Origin: Nissolia schottii
Taxonomy: Eukaryota > Streptophyta > Magnoliopsida > Fabales > Fabaceae
NCBI GenBank assembly: GCA_003254905.1
Contig: QANU01111459.1
Coordinates: 151,750-215,749 of the forward strand
Length of the DNA: 64,000 nt
Direction: 5' to 3'
A model generated the notes under the pieces. That model did not search any database and had not been told where the DNA came from. It saw only the letters and a list, made by a program, of their open reading frames with translations. Positions 13,854-29,089 of the stretch are shown here, in pieces. Made by a program: the position numbers and the translations under genes. Every line of letters begins with the position of its first letter. Within the stretch, counting starts at the first letter, position 1.

Positions 13854-13877
13854 AAGAGTCGATTTAAATCGACTCTT
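13854..13877. repeat. 24-bp perfect palindrome in the left subterminal part of the MULE
   Basis: AAGAGTC, then GATTTAAATC, then GACTCTT reads identically on both strands. Related words (CGATTTAAAT, GGTTTAAATAGG) surround it. An 18-bp perfect palindrome with the same TTTAAA core, AATCTATTTAAATAGATT, lies near the other end at 17278-17295. Subterminal palindromes can be transposase contact sites; that role is inference. Confidence 0.85.
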
Positions 13878-14289
13878 TTGTATACATACATAAGTTGGTT
13901 TAAATAGGTTTAAACTGACTCATTCATAATTCAATCAACTCTACAGTAGCATCTATGCCGCTCTAGTTGTCCGAGAGGCCAACACCACCATGTAGTAGGT
14001 AGTTTAAGGTTTAGGGTTTGGTTGTGTATATCATTTTGTAACTTAATGTAACTTTGGATTTTTTTTTAATGTAACTTGATGTATGTTACTTTATTATGTG
14101 ATTCATGTTGTTGAGTTTGTTATTTCTCTATGATTAATTTGTTAAGGCATGAATAAAGAATAAACTTAAAAATAACTTAACAAAAAATGACATAACAAGT
14201 AATAAGTCATCAATAAAAGACATCCATAAACACTTTAATAACATGGCACAATACATAACAAGTCATCCATAGCAACCATGACACCATAC

Positions 14290-17141
14290 CACTAGCCTTT
14301 ACATGAGTACAGTCACATCTCGTGTGTCCAGGATGACAATACATCCAACAACGTCTTACCGAATTTGGTTCAACTTCGTCCATTTCGTTCGGGATACGGG
14401 TAGAGATAGGTTGACCTTAACTGCTATGTCTCATTGTTTGATTTGGCAAGATGGTAGGTCCACTTGATTGAGTCCACAAATGCTCATCAGGAAGGGGTTT
14501 GAAATGTTCCATATACACGTGAGTAGCATGTTCCATACTATAAATAAGATGAACATAGCTAGCCCAATCAAGTTGTGTCTGGTGACATGTTGCTACTGCA
14601 TGGCAACAAGGGAAGTGTAATGCTTAGAATGCTACACAGTCACAGGTTCTGTTACCTATGTCGTCCTTGAAGGACTTTTAGCTAAAAACCCATACCAGTC
14701 ACGCACCAACATCTCATAAGTCATGTCATCCTGACTTATTGGTCTCACATGCATGTTTTCCCTCAGATGGCTACTAGCCTCAATCACGTCTGACAAATAC
14801 TCACAGAACTTTGCCCCTGCCCTTAGCTGAGCTTGTGTGCTCTGCCTTCTGTCATAGAATGTCTTGACCAAATTATAGTAAGTGGTCATGACTATAGCTG
14901 TGATCGGAAGATATTGTGCGTCTTTCAACACATTATTCCAACACTTTGACAGATTTGTGGTCATGTTGCCAAAATGACGTCCTTCGTTACATGTTGAGCC
15001 CACTGTTCAAGAGGGATCCTATCAACCCACTCACTGCTAAATTAATATCGATCAGCACACATCTCTAGTGGAGATACCCAAAACATGACTTACTATATGT
15101 CGCGTTCTTCATTGCCTTCTTTGCTTCATTGTCCTTGAAGTAGGTGCTGAAATTTGATGCTAAGTGAATTACACATAACGCATGATACGCTATTAGAGCA
15201 CACCAACCATTCTCTTCATCTTGTAGGGTTGTGGTAATGGAAACATGTTTGTCCAATAAAAATGTTAAGAACATAGCAATTAATAACATATAGAAGGACA
15301 CTTAAAGTAATTAAAAAGGTTAAGAACATAGCGATAAACAATTAATAACAAATACAAGGACAAAAAATATTATATCTCCAATATAACAAGAATGCATGGC
15401 TAGGGTATTATATGTTCTCGTACATTCTTCAATAAATATGACCATTCCTCCTTTGTCTGCCTGCAAATGTGATAGGGATAATTTGACCATTCCCATCTTG
15501 AGCAATTGTCATCAGTAGTACACCACCACACTTCTCATACAGATGTATTTCATCAATTGAAATGAATGGTTTATTGCACTTAAATGCTTATATGTATGCT
15601 AGAAATGTCCAAAACACTCGTGAGAACATCACAACATCGTTACAAACCACACCATTGTCAATATATGGCACAATTTGTAAATGCACAATCGAACCAGCCA
15701 TAAACCCATGTACAAACCAATTAATAACAGATAGAAAATATAAGGACAATTTAAACTAACATGCATATGATCAGTTAGTTACTATTATACTAAATACACA
15801 TGGAAGAACACAAAATCACATATCTAACAAAAAGTTTAAGTACAAATATTATAGCAATAAGCAATAAACAATTATAAATATTATAGCATAAGCAATAAGC
15901 AATAACATATATCATAAGCAACAAAGAGATATATGTTAAACATATATCATAGCATAAGCAATAACAGATGCAATGACAACAAATATTACCTAGTACGTAA
16001 TGTTGTAAACCCAACAAAAATGTAGGGAGTTTATTGTACGATTCCTCCCAATTGCAGTATATCATAGCAATCGCCCTCTACTTCCCAAGCCAACACGCCT
16101 TGTATGACGGCATCAAGTTCAACTCCTTATGAACATCTGCCTGTAGCGCTTTGATAGTTGTATATGGACTAGAGTTACCATTCGAATGTATGCTACCTTT
16201 GAATCCAACTGTGAGTGACTCTTTGGTAAACTAGAAAAGATATGAGCAAGTTCATTAGTAAACTTCCTCATCTCCCACATTTGGGACTTTTCCCTTAGAG
16301 TTACCCGAATTGATTAGGCACATCCTTGTTCTGCCATAGCGCACCCGCACCGAATTTTTCTTTTGCCAGAATCAAGAACTTTGTGTTGCACGCCTATGCG
16401 AAGGTTATAATTTTTAACGACAACTAACACGGTTTCCTTGTTTAGAAACAATTGACCCATATACAAATAATGATTGGCTCCTGGTCCTGATCCTAATGTT
16501 GATGCTACTGCTATTGTTGATGTTGATATTGAACCTTTGTCAAGACACTGAGGCTGAGGCTGAGTGATGTAGTAACTTGGGAGATATTAAGGCTCAGCTT
16601 AAGCATGATAGTAACTCGGTATACCTGGTAGAATTACTGGTGTCAGTTGCACCATGTCATCATCACCACCACCACCATATTCATCATTACCGTAGTATTA
16701 CCCACCCAACATTAGATGAGGGACATCCCTAACAAGATATGCAAGGTTCAAAGACAGTGCATGATAATCAATTAAAGGAGGGGAGGGATTAGTGTTTGTC
16801 ACAAACAACGGACCAGCATTGGAGGCACCAGAACTTGAGCGAACATCTTCAAGCTCAACAAGAAGCTCAGTCGCAGCGAGTACGTTGCCAAATCGCTTTT
16901 GCATATGAAACATGTGCCTAACGTGGTTGTCCTTCTTAATTTCAAAAGAACAAAACCTTAAGATTTGACCAACACCAATGAGCATCCTACAAAGCATTCT
17001 CTTAATGCTCTTACACTCCCCAAACTCTTTCACTATAATAGATTGAAGTTGTGACAAAGTAACACTTGGGTATACAACCATCCAAGGTTGAATTGAGAAA
17101 TAAAAAGTAATTTCATCTTCTTTATTTTTTTTCTTCACCAA
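14290..17141 (-). pseudogene. MuDR-family transposase remnant
   Basis: Fragments in coding order on the minus strand: an N-terminal MuDR-like region (16698-17141, with LSQLQSIIVKEFGECKSI); NWEESYNKLPTFLLGLQHYV (about 15990-16060); a catalytic-core piece with IDEIHLYEKCGGVLLMTIAQ (about 15490-15560); ALCVIHLASNFSTYFKDNEA (about 15130-15200); a transposase C-terminal region (14656-15003, NLSKCWNNVLKDA); a SWIM-like zinc region (about 14560-14640, ALHFPCCHAVATCH); and a Cys/His-rich knuckle (about 14300-14350, YCHPGHTRCDCT). Stops and frame changes separate the pieces. Domain order is that of plant MURA-type transposases. No plant mobile domain or captured host exon was recognised. Confidence 0.85.
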
Positions 17142-17475
17142 TATAGAACACTAACATCTCTAGTAACTCCTCACTCATTTTTTATTTCTCTAACTGACAC
17201 AAAAAATCACTTTAGTACACATTACAAATGAGCATGCACCTCTATTTATAGATCTAACTTTAGATGCATTACAAAGAAATCTATTTAAATAGATTACTAT
17301 ACAAAAATAAATAAAATTGAAAGTCAATTTTCAAATTAAAAAAATAACAATAATAATTATGACTTACATGAGAGTCAATTCTTTTATAAGAAAATTAATT
17401 TATTTTTAGAATAATTTTTAAATTAGTTCATTGTAATAATTAACTATTTTCCATAGTTTATTGTGATTAATTTTC

Positions 17476-17486
17476 CGAATGCAACA
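17476..17486. repeat. Right target-site duplication of the MULE
   Basis: CGAATGCAACA directly outside the right TIR, the partner of the left copy at 13658-13668. Confidence 0.85.
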
Positions 17487-19780
17487 ATGTAATATGATTT
17501 TCAAATGGATATGCGGGGTACTCTTACTTTCTTTGAAAGGGATGGTTGCATGCTTGTCTTCAAAGCCAAGGGTACACTACTTGAGAAATTTGAAACCATC
17601 TTCGCTAAAAAACAAAAAGGCTTCAATTGGGCACATTATTTGGTTTGGTGCTTTCAAGTTTCCCTGGTTAATTACTATGTACTAGTCGCATTGCTGTGCA
17701 GATCCAAATAATGGATATGGATCAGTGTCAACTACGACACTCGCAGTAAAAAGTTAATTGAAGTACGGCTATAAGGACGGTCCTTCACTGCCCCCTCCCT
17801 CACCGCCAAGAAACTAACTTGATTTGATTGTATATTTTAAAAAATTTATGTATGTGTAAACAAGTTTTTATATATATATATATATACACACAGAGAGAAA
17901 AATTTATATATTTAATATTATTGTGTAAATTATGAGTTGATAATGTATATTCAAAATCTCTTTTTTTTCCTTTTCTTTATTTTCTCTCCACATCAAAACT
18001 CGTAAATATAGTCTTAAGGATGTGTGGATTGCGAAATCTTCTCACATTTTCGAGAATGCGATTATGAGAATGCAACATTTTTATATTTGGTTCAAGGTTT
18101 TAAAAAATATTATCATGTAACTTGTATTCTTGAGAATGAAAATTATCTCATTTTCATTCTCATCTCCCCTATGAGATTGTTAAATTCTCATGAGATTGAA
18201 ATGTTTTGACACATAAAAATATCAAATGTCCCCAAACTTTGTACCATAGGTCAATACCATCTATCAGTCGACCACCACCGACCAATGACTGACCACCACC
18301 TGCCACCGACCAACCACCCTCAGCCAGCAACCGACCGACAACCAACCACCACCGGCTACGATGGGTCACCATTAGCCGGGGACAAATCATTGCTCGAACA
18401 AGTGACGAACCACCGCCGTCGACGATGGACCATTGTAGGAGTACGACAAAACACTGCCGGACGGCGACAAACCACCGCCTACACACATCATTTTGTCATG
18501 AGTATTTTTGTAAATGTATATTGTATCCCAAACATTTTGCTTAAGAGTTTAATTTGAAACCAAATCTTTCAAAATATATTTTTAAAAAAGTTTTTTTTTA
18601 GGAATGTCAGGAATAGTATTCTCTGAGATAAAAAAAGATTTTGTGAATCATATGTCACCTTAAAAAAACTTAGAGTCTAAACACATCAACATGTTTAAAT
18701 CTAATTTTTTAAATTATTCAAAATTTAAGTCTAACATTTTTTTATAAAGAAGTTACAACGTTTACTTATTTAACTGATACTGAGATAGGAAAATCCATTA
18801 TTTTTATTAGTTGAATTATTAGAGCTTTGGTAATGATAAATGTTAAAAGTTTAGTCAATTATCTAAAATTAAGGTTTTTTTTTAACAAATGGTATGAAAA
18901 ACACTAAGAAAAAAAATTGATGCACTAATAGTGTAAATATTTGCACACAATTATTTAATTTATTTATTTTATTTAATAATCTTTTAAATAATGAGTATGA
19001 TAATCAATTATATCAATGTACTCTAATTAAATTTTGAAAAATGAAACTTTTCATCGAGAAAATAGGATTTGTAAAAGGTTTTACACGGTTGGTCAATCAA
19101 TTCATTTCGTTTGAATGACCTTTAAATAGTGAGTGTGATAGTATATGATTTGATGACATATTAAAAATTTTGTGTTTGGTCTTTTCAAAAAAAATTTTGG
19201 TAAGTTTTAGTCTCGTCGTTAGAAGGAGACATTAAGTGTTGAAGTGATTGGCAGGTCGTGTGGTGCCATGTGACACAATCACGTCAACACTTAAAACCTA
19301 TCAAAATAAATTTTCAAAGATTAATTATTAACAAAAAAAAAATTTCAAACACCAAACACAAAACTTTAAAACTTTTAATTTTACAAGGTATAAAAACATA
19401 TTTAACCAATAATTTTCTAACAAGGGTTTTTTCGTACAATTTGTAAGCAAAAATTCTCCAAACCGGTTTGCCATGGTTGCGCCATGAATGGCAATTGGCA
19501 ACTCTCCTCAGGCCAAACGGTGAGGCCACGTCGGTTGGGTTCCTTCTAGACCCGCGCCTTTTTCCATGTTCCAAAAAGAAAAGGTCAGCCAATGAGGTGA
19601 AGAAGGAAACAGAGATAGGGGGACCCGCATAAAATGCACTGCATTCTCCAACTTCAAGATCCGATATCGCCTCTTCATCATCACTCTTATTAGTACAAAC
19701 TCACAGGCTTCTTCTATTCCTTTTGTGCATGTCACTCACTCACTCTCTCTCTCAGATCCTGAACCGCGCAGAAAAGCTGA
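17487..19780. other. Intergenic and MDAR promoter side, no gene seen
   Basis: No supported gene. An open frame at 17505-17711 is unrecognised and lacks homology I can name. A (TA)n run sits near 17872-17886. A CCACC/GACCA-rich low-complexity stretch is listed separately (18260-18480). Sequence at about 19190-19300, with GTGGTGCCATGTGACACAAT, looks like a worn repeat. The last 100 bases before the MDAR start are CT-rich and likely 5' UTR. Confidence 0.5.
18260..18480. repeat. CCACC/GACCA-rich degenerate simple repeat
   Basis: Repeated words such as ACCGACCA, CCACCACC and CCGACCAACC fill this stretch and give false open frames on both strands. GC content is much higher than in the flanks. Probably a decayed minisatellite or TE fragment. 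Confidence 0.65.
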
Positions 19781-23296
<3,516 letters not shown>

Positions 23297-24384
23297 TGGT
23301 CTTTAAGGAAGATATAATACATCATGCATTTTCTTCGCACAGTTAATGTTTTGCATTGTTATGCCAGTAGGGACATTTTTACTTGCCCCCCTAATTTCAT
23401 TTCCGATCGCAACTTACTAAGGTGGTTTACAGGGTAGCATCTCTCTTCAGAATTTTCCCTATGCTTATTACCTCAGGCAACTATTTTCTCTGTTTCTTGA
23501 GCTCGTTTCCCTGTGCATTTCAATCGTAGGGAAGCTGATAAAAATACTTAAGCGTTTGTTTTTAGAAGCCCGGTTTAGTGTTTTTGCATGATTAAGAAAA
23601 CTAGTCGGATCCATGCTTGCTAGGACCAAAAATTAAGGTGTTTGCAATTAGTAGTCATTGCTCCAGAGAACACATGAACTTTTGTCGACCGAGTTGTGTT
23701 GTGCCCCTCTTTATCAAATCAATCCAAGAACACATGAAAGGACGACCGAAAGGCAAAAAAACCACGCGAAATCATGTGGTTTGCAGACCAAGTTAGCATC
23801 GGAAAGCAGTAGTCTGGCGTATCCATCTCCTTTCCCTGTCGCGGAAGTGTTTCACCGACGGATTTGTTAAATCTCAGCTTGCTACTAGCACGCTCTAGTT
23901 TTCTTCAAAAACAAAGTACATATGAAACCCAAAGCCAAACCATTCAATGTATGTAGCAAGCATATCACACGGCCAATTATGGTGCACCACACACCAATTA
24001 GTCTAATGAGTGGGGAATCAACTCTGCCGCCAACCACGAAACAGCAACCAGCCCCTGCCCCGCACCCAACCAACATCGCCCCAGCCGCACCAGCAACAGC
24101 ACCCGAAACATCTGCACCCACTACCTAACCACTTTAGCCCCTGAAACTACAGTTCAATTGCGACAACGTTCTTGAGGAGGCTGAACTGAAAAGAACCTGC
24201 GTGCATCATAGACAAGAACATAGAGGTCTCTCAATTCAAGATTGAATAGAGTAACATACGGCAAGACCATGGTGGCTACAAAGAAGGAGCTCGTTTTTTT
24301 TAATATACATGATGTGTTTGGAGGGTGGCTCTCCGACACTTGTGGTCACAAGACGTCCAGATTTGACAGGAAGGGTGGGAAGTA
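23297..24384. other. Intergenic between MDAR and the hAT-like element
   Basis: The first 250-300 bases are likely MDAR 3' UTR and downstream DNA. The rest shows no supported gene. Short open frames at 23885-24128 are Pro/Ala-rich shadows on both strands. Confidence 0.5.
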
Positions 24385-24392
24385 TTTTGATA

Positions 24393-25322
24393 CAAGGTTA
24401 TCAAATTCAAGAGTTTAAGTAGACTCATGAAACTTCCGTAAACTCGGATCGTAAACTAGTACGAGTTTACTTATTATTAAAAAAATGTTAAAAAAATATT
24501 TTAAAAAACTATTATGCTACAAAAATATAATTAATAAAACTTGAAATTCATTAATACTTTTAACTCCATAACAAAGTGCAAATAAAGATGAAATATATGT
24601 GTTTTAAATTCAATTCATACATAATACATAAGAGAGAGGTGGTATGTTGAGTAACCAATATAGCAAATGTATATAAAGCACAATGGCACTCATTCTTAAA
24701 AGAAGTAGCATGCTTCAAGCCGACAACCTTTGTTTCTGAAACAATCTCACTCACTCAAGCATGGTGATGACTTTGAAGGGCATTCTCTGTTTCCAGAACC
24801 TTCAAGAACACAAATATTCAGGACATGACACACACAACAACATAAACACCAAAGATACCAGCGAGTCTCATAATACTGAGCATCACAAGAAGTGAGTATG
24901 TGACAATGATGTCTTCAATCCAAAACACTAAAGCACAGATGGCAATTCAGAGGCCACGCACCTTAGTAGGAAAGATCTCTGAGCAAATGATGAAATACAT
25001 ATGATGGATTAGCGACAGAACACGACAGAAGAGCACAACGGAGCACGATTGCAGACACAATTGTGAATGACAACTCTAAAACACTAAACAATCTAAATCT
25101 AAAAACTCAAAGGCATGCAAAACGACGTCATTTTACTTGTTTTGTCCTTAAAAAAACCCACAATTTGGTAAACTCGTGAACACACTAATAAACTCGCGAT
25201 TTTATACAAGTTTACTCGAGTCAATCCAAAAACGAGTTTACACGCAAGTTAACTCAATTTTACTACCTAGAAATATAAACTTGTACAAGTTTACGAGTTA
25301 ACACGCGATTTTAGTAACCATG
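24393..25322. mobile_element. Non-autonomous hAT-like DNA element
   Basis: The left end CAAGGTTATCAAATTC (24393) and the reverse complement of the right end, CATGGTTACTAAAATC, form imperfect terminal inverted repeats. They are flanked by TTTTGATA (24385-24392) and TTTTGACA (25323-25330), an 8-bp duplication with one change. An 8-bp duplication with short TIRs is typical of hAT elements. Near both ends the words TAAACTCG, AGTTTAC and CGAGTTTAC recur in both directions, as hAT subterminal repeats do. No transposase reading frame is seen in its 930 bp. Confidence 0.65.
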
Positions 25323-25330
25323 TTTTGACA

Positions 25331-26287
25331 TATAAATGAACCATCTCAATGTCAGACAAAGATTTTAAATGAATCTTAGACCTAGATCATAGTCGACCAC
25401 GCTTACAATTATTTAGCCAAACCACATGCCTATATTTAGAGTGGTGTTCACAGCTTCATTTTATTGGGATAACCAAGGCATCGCACAAACCAATAAGCGT
25501 TCACTTCTTCTCCATGTCTACATTATAAACTGCCAATTATCTTTCTTAGGATTAGCAAGTGAATGCCATTTACAATATTTAATATGTCACCGAACTACTC
25601 AATTTATTCACCAAGTCTAACAAACCTACATACATCAGATAGTCGTCAAATAATACCAAAGCAGCAGTCGAGAGTTCTACAAAAATTTGACAAGGCAGAA
25701 TATGAAATTGAAAACAAACTTAAAATTGGCACGACCAATGGACCATCAAAGCATTATTAAACGTGCATTTTGGAGAGAGTTTTTCTTGGAATGGAATTTT
25801 AGAGTAAGGGCAAATTGTATCATTCAAAAAATAGTACTACCATACTACACTAAATTCTATCATTATTTATCATAATACCAATCGACTCGATATTCCACTG
25901 AAATTTCGGATCCCTTTAACCCTTACCACCACATCATAAAATTCTTATGTAATCTTCAATTCATGTCAATTGGATAAATATACTATCAATTTGTGTCGCT
26001 TCTGCACTAACTGATTCCAACAAAAGTGCTGGAAGTCAAAAAAAAAAAAATCCAGCAAACAAGATGCTCAGAGAGAAAAAATAAATCAAGGATAAAGCTT
26101 ATCTGTCGTTAACCAAGTTGAGATTCGATAACATCAATAAAGTAGAAGTAAATATTAAACTGAATTCTTCCAACCGCATAGATCACAATACCAAACACTA
26201 CAATATTATCAAACAAAAATTTGACACAAACTAAGGAACTCTAGATTGATAATATGTTCTCGAACAAAAGTTGAACAATCTACCAAA
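25331..26287. other. Intergenic, no gene seen
   Basis: AT-rich DNA downstream of the P2 gene. The part nearest 26287 is its 3' UTR. No domain, RNA gene or TE end was recognised. Confidence 0.5.
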
Positions 26288-26888
26288 TTAATCGAAGAGA
26301 CTGAAACCCATATCCTGCGTCACAAACAAATCCAAAACAAAACAATAAGAATATTTCCAAAAATAATTGAAAATATATGGCATTTGAAATAGCATCATAA
26401 TTATGATAATAATAGTAATAATAGTAATATCAATAATAACTTACATCATCTGATTCTTCTTTCTCTTCGACCTTCTCCTCTTTCTTTGCCTCTGCGGCAG
26501 CTGGAGCGGCAGCGCCACCGCCTCCTCCAGGAGCAGCGGCCACCGCGACGGCGCCACCACCACCAGCAGGAACCGAGGCAAGCTTTTCCCTACCGGCGGC
26601 TATAACCTCTGCAATGTCTTTACCCTTGACTTCAGACAGAAGAAGCTCGATCCTGTCATCCTCCGCGTCAGCTCCAACTTAAAATCACAATAATCCATAA
26701 CTTCTTCGTCAAAATCAACACAATTCTCAGATTTTCCCTAAATCAATTTAAATTAAAAACAAATCTAAAAAAAAAAAGGATAAAAGAAAAAAATTGATAC
26801 CGGAGCCAAGGATGTGCTTGATGTCACCGGCGGAAGGGCTTCCGTTGCCTCCGAGGACGGCAAGCAGGTATGCGGCGATGACCTTCAT
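26288..26888 (-). CDS. RPP2: 60S acidic ribosomal protein P2
   Basis: Three exons (26801-26888, 26445-26677, 26288-26314) give 115 residues, the normal P2 length. The N-terminus [15 protein letters not shown] and [20 protein letters not shown] form the helical dimerisation domain. A Gly/Ala-rich hinge and Glu/Lys-rich stretch follow. The end DMGFSLFD, encoded by a 27-nt last exon, is the conserved P-stalk tail. P1/P2 dimers bind P0 to make the ribosomal stalk that recruits elongation factors in the cytosol. The tiny last exon is placed by its acceptor (GACGCAG) and the required tail. The promoter carries the usual plant ribosomal-protein motifs, listed separately. Confidence 0.97.
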
Positions 26889-26973
26889 ATTCCTCAACTA
26901 TTACAAACCACTGTGGGATCTGGTGACTGAGCTAATTGAAATGGAGGCTCTCTCGATTCTCTATTTTTTTTTT

Positions 26974-27116
26974 CTTATATAGTGTTAGGGTTTGTTTCTC
27001 TAGGGTTTTTCTCCCTGTTATGGGCCTCTTGGATCTACTAATTGTTGGGCCATAAACGCACATTAACCTAAATAATCCAGTTATGGGCCTTTCTAACTAG
27101 AATGAATGTTAGCCCA
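26974..27116 (-). promoter_or_regulatory. P2 promoter: TATA box, two telo boxes, four site II elements
   Basis: Read toward the P2 ATG at 26888, the minus strand has a TATATAAG box (26974-26981), telo boxes AAACCCTA at 26986-26993 and AAACCCTA at 27001-27008, and site II words TGGGCC/T at 27021-27026, 27046-27051, 27084-27089 and 27111-27116 (either strand). Site II plus telo box is the known arrangement in plant ribosomal-protein promoters, bound by TCP and telo-box factors and active in dividing cells. The N gap starts 35 bp further upstream. Confidence 0.8.
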
Positions 27117-27151
27117 CTATTAGCAATTGGTTGACAGTCAATTTTTTTTTT

Positions 27152-28016
27152 NNNNNNNNNNNNNNNNNNNNNNNNNNNNNNNNNNNNNNNNNNNNNNNNN
27201 NNNNNNNNNNNNNNNNNNNNNNNNNNNNNNNNNNNNNNNNNNNNNNNNNNNNNNNNNNNNNNNNNNNNNNNNNNNNNNNNNNNNNNNNNNNNNNNNNNNN
27301 NNNNNNNNNNNNNNNNNNNNNNNNNNNNNNNNNNNNNNNNNNNNNNNNNNNNNNNNNNNNNNNNNNNNNNNNNNNNNNNNNNNNNNNNNNNNNNNNNNNN
27401 NNNNNNNNNNNNNNNNNNNNNNNNNNNNNNNNNNNNNNNNNNNNNNNNNNNNNNNNNNNNNNNNNNNNNNNNNNNNNNNNNNNNNNNNNNNNNNNNNNNN
27501 NNNNNNNNNNNNNNNNNNNNNNNNNNNNNNNNNNNNNNNNNNNNNNNNNNNNNNNNNNNNNNNNNNNNNNNNNNNNNNNNNNNNNNNNNNNNNNNNNNNN
27601 NNNNNNNNNNNNNNNNNNNNNNNNNNNNNNNNNNNNNNNNNNNNNNNNNNNNNNNNNNNNNNNNNNNNNNNNNNNNNNNNNNNNNNNNNNNNNNNNNNNN
27701 NNNNNNNNNNNNNNNNNNNNNNNNNNNNNNNNNNNNNNNNNNNNNNNNNNNNNNNNNNNNNNNNNNNNNNNNNNNNNNNNNNNNNNNNNNNNNNNNNNNN
27801 NNNNNNNNNNNNNNNNNNNNNNNNNNNNNNNNNNNNNNNNNNNNNNNNNNNNNNNNNNNNNNNNNNNNNNNNNNNNNNNNNNNNNNNNNNNNNNNNNNNN
27901 NNNNNNNNNNNNNNNNNNNNNNNNNNNNNNNNNNNNNNNNNNNNNNNNNNNNNNNNNNNNNNNNNNNNNNNNNNNNNNNNNNNNNNNNNNNNNNNNNNNN
28001 NNNNNNNNNNNNNNNN
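27152..28016. other. Assembly gap (865 N)
   Basis: A run of N following T9-10. Any frame crossing it is meaningless. It sits upstream of the P2 promoter and downstream-flanked by a repeat, so unsequenced TE DNA is likely. Confidence 0.99.
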
Positions 28017-28350
28017 CTGGGTTGGGGTGGAGGCGCGGGTGTGGTGGGTGGAGGTGCGGGTAACGACAGGGAGACTATTTTTTTTTCTTTTTTTTTTTTA
28101 CGGGCGGGTCATAAAAATTCGGGTCGGGTCGAGTCAGGTCATGGTTTTTGCGGGTTATGCCACGTGGCATCCCGCGTGGCGCGCCGCATCAGCGCTGCGT
28201 CAGCACCTGACGCGTCCACGTCAGCACAGTCAACTCTCATACATCTCCAGGGACTAAAACCAAACTTTTCAATTTTTCAGGAACTAAAACTTTTATACAG
28301 GGACTAAAACCAAACTTTTCAATATTACAGGGACTAAAAACTTAATTAAC
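28017..28350. repeat. GC-rich repeat end with AGGGACTAAAA words
   Basis: GC-rich sequence (GCCACGTGGCATC, GACGCGTCCACGTCAGC) is followed by four spaced copies of (A/C)AGG(G/A)ACTAAAA, two in CAGGGACTAAAACCAAACTT form. Such words are common near ends of dispersed plant DNA elements. The other end is probably in the N gap, so the class cannot be decided. Confidence 0.55.
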
Positions 28351-29089
28351 CCTTTTCTTAATGATATTTTAACGTCAAAATGTGAGGGCTTTCAACTTTT
28401 TGAACCGATTTTTTTTTTTATTTATAATTTTGTAATTTGCTTTTATGCTAATTGCAGAAATGACGAGAACATCTCTATTCGTAATGGCTAACAAATTTTC
28501 ATGTTCAAACTTGCATACGTTATAGTCATCTTGAATATATCACCTAAATCAAACACGGATGTATTAAAACTAAACTTATCATAAAATTAATCATAATTAG
28601 ATCTTCATTTAAGCCTTTACAATAGGTTTAACAAACATAAAGTTAAAGTTAGGAGTTCGAACTAGTAATATTGATGTACCAAAAAGTAGATTTTCATTTC
28701 GTGTTGTATAGAGTACCTGGTATTGAATGTATAATCATTGTGGCATGTTAAGTGAACGATATTTTTAAACAATAATAATATGAACAATAACAAAAAGACA
28801 AAATTGATGTAAAATTCATAAACTTTTTCTTTTTTATTGAATACATCAATTTTACTTTCTTGTTATTGTTGTTTAAAAATGTTGTTGATGTAGCATTTGA
28901 ACTTAAAAAAATCATGTGTATAAAATAATATGATTAAATTATTGTCTAAATGGAAATTAAACTTGAGATATATAGAGGTACACGAAGTGAGGGATGGGTT
29001 CGAGTCCCATCCTCAGATCACAAAAGAGAAAGTGAAAAGAAAGTGTGAATAGTAGGTAGCTAAGTGATTTGCCTTGTATACTGAAACCA
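28351..29089. other. Intergenic and IQM promoter side, no gene seen
   Basis: AT-rich DNA. It includes GGATGGGTTCGAGTCCCATCC at about 28993-29013, a hairpin like a tRNA T-arm but without the rest of a tRNA. The last 60 bases before 29090 are likely 5' UTR. Confidence 0.5.

Larger units (their letters stand above)
13669..17475 (-). mobile_element. Complete Mutator-like DNA transposon (MULE) with long TIRs, decayed transposase
   Basis: The ends are inverted repeats of about 95-120 bp: 13669-13789 (GAAAATTTACCACAATAAAC) pairs with 17355-17475, whose reverse complement starts GAAAATTAATCACAATAAAC. The flanks repeat as CGAATGTAACA (13658-13668) and CGAATGCAACA (17476-17486), an 11-bp target duplication with one change. 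Mutator-type elements usually duplicate 9-11 bp. Inside, on the minus strand, are pieces of a MuDR-type transposase. The element is 3,807 bp. Long TIRs, duplication size and transposase type agree, so the call is strong. It cannot be self-mobile, since the transposase frame is broken. Confidence 0.92.

Noticed and set aside
17505-17711. Open frame beside the MULE duplication (MDMRGTLTFFERDGCMLVFK)
   Set aside because: Short, no domain I recognise, and a second overlapping frame is equally long.
18169-18557. Overlapping open frames on both strands
   Set aside because: They come from a CCACC-rich low-complexity repeat.
27127-28307. Long plus-strand frames
   Set aside because: Almost entirely N; the flanking residues are repeat sequence.
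28985-29020. tRNA-like T-arm GGATGGGTTCGAGTCCCATCC
   Set aside because: No A box, acceptor stem or anticodon arm upstream. Probably a relic of a tRNA-derived repeat.
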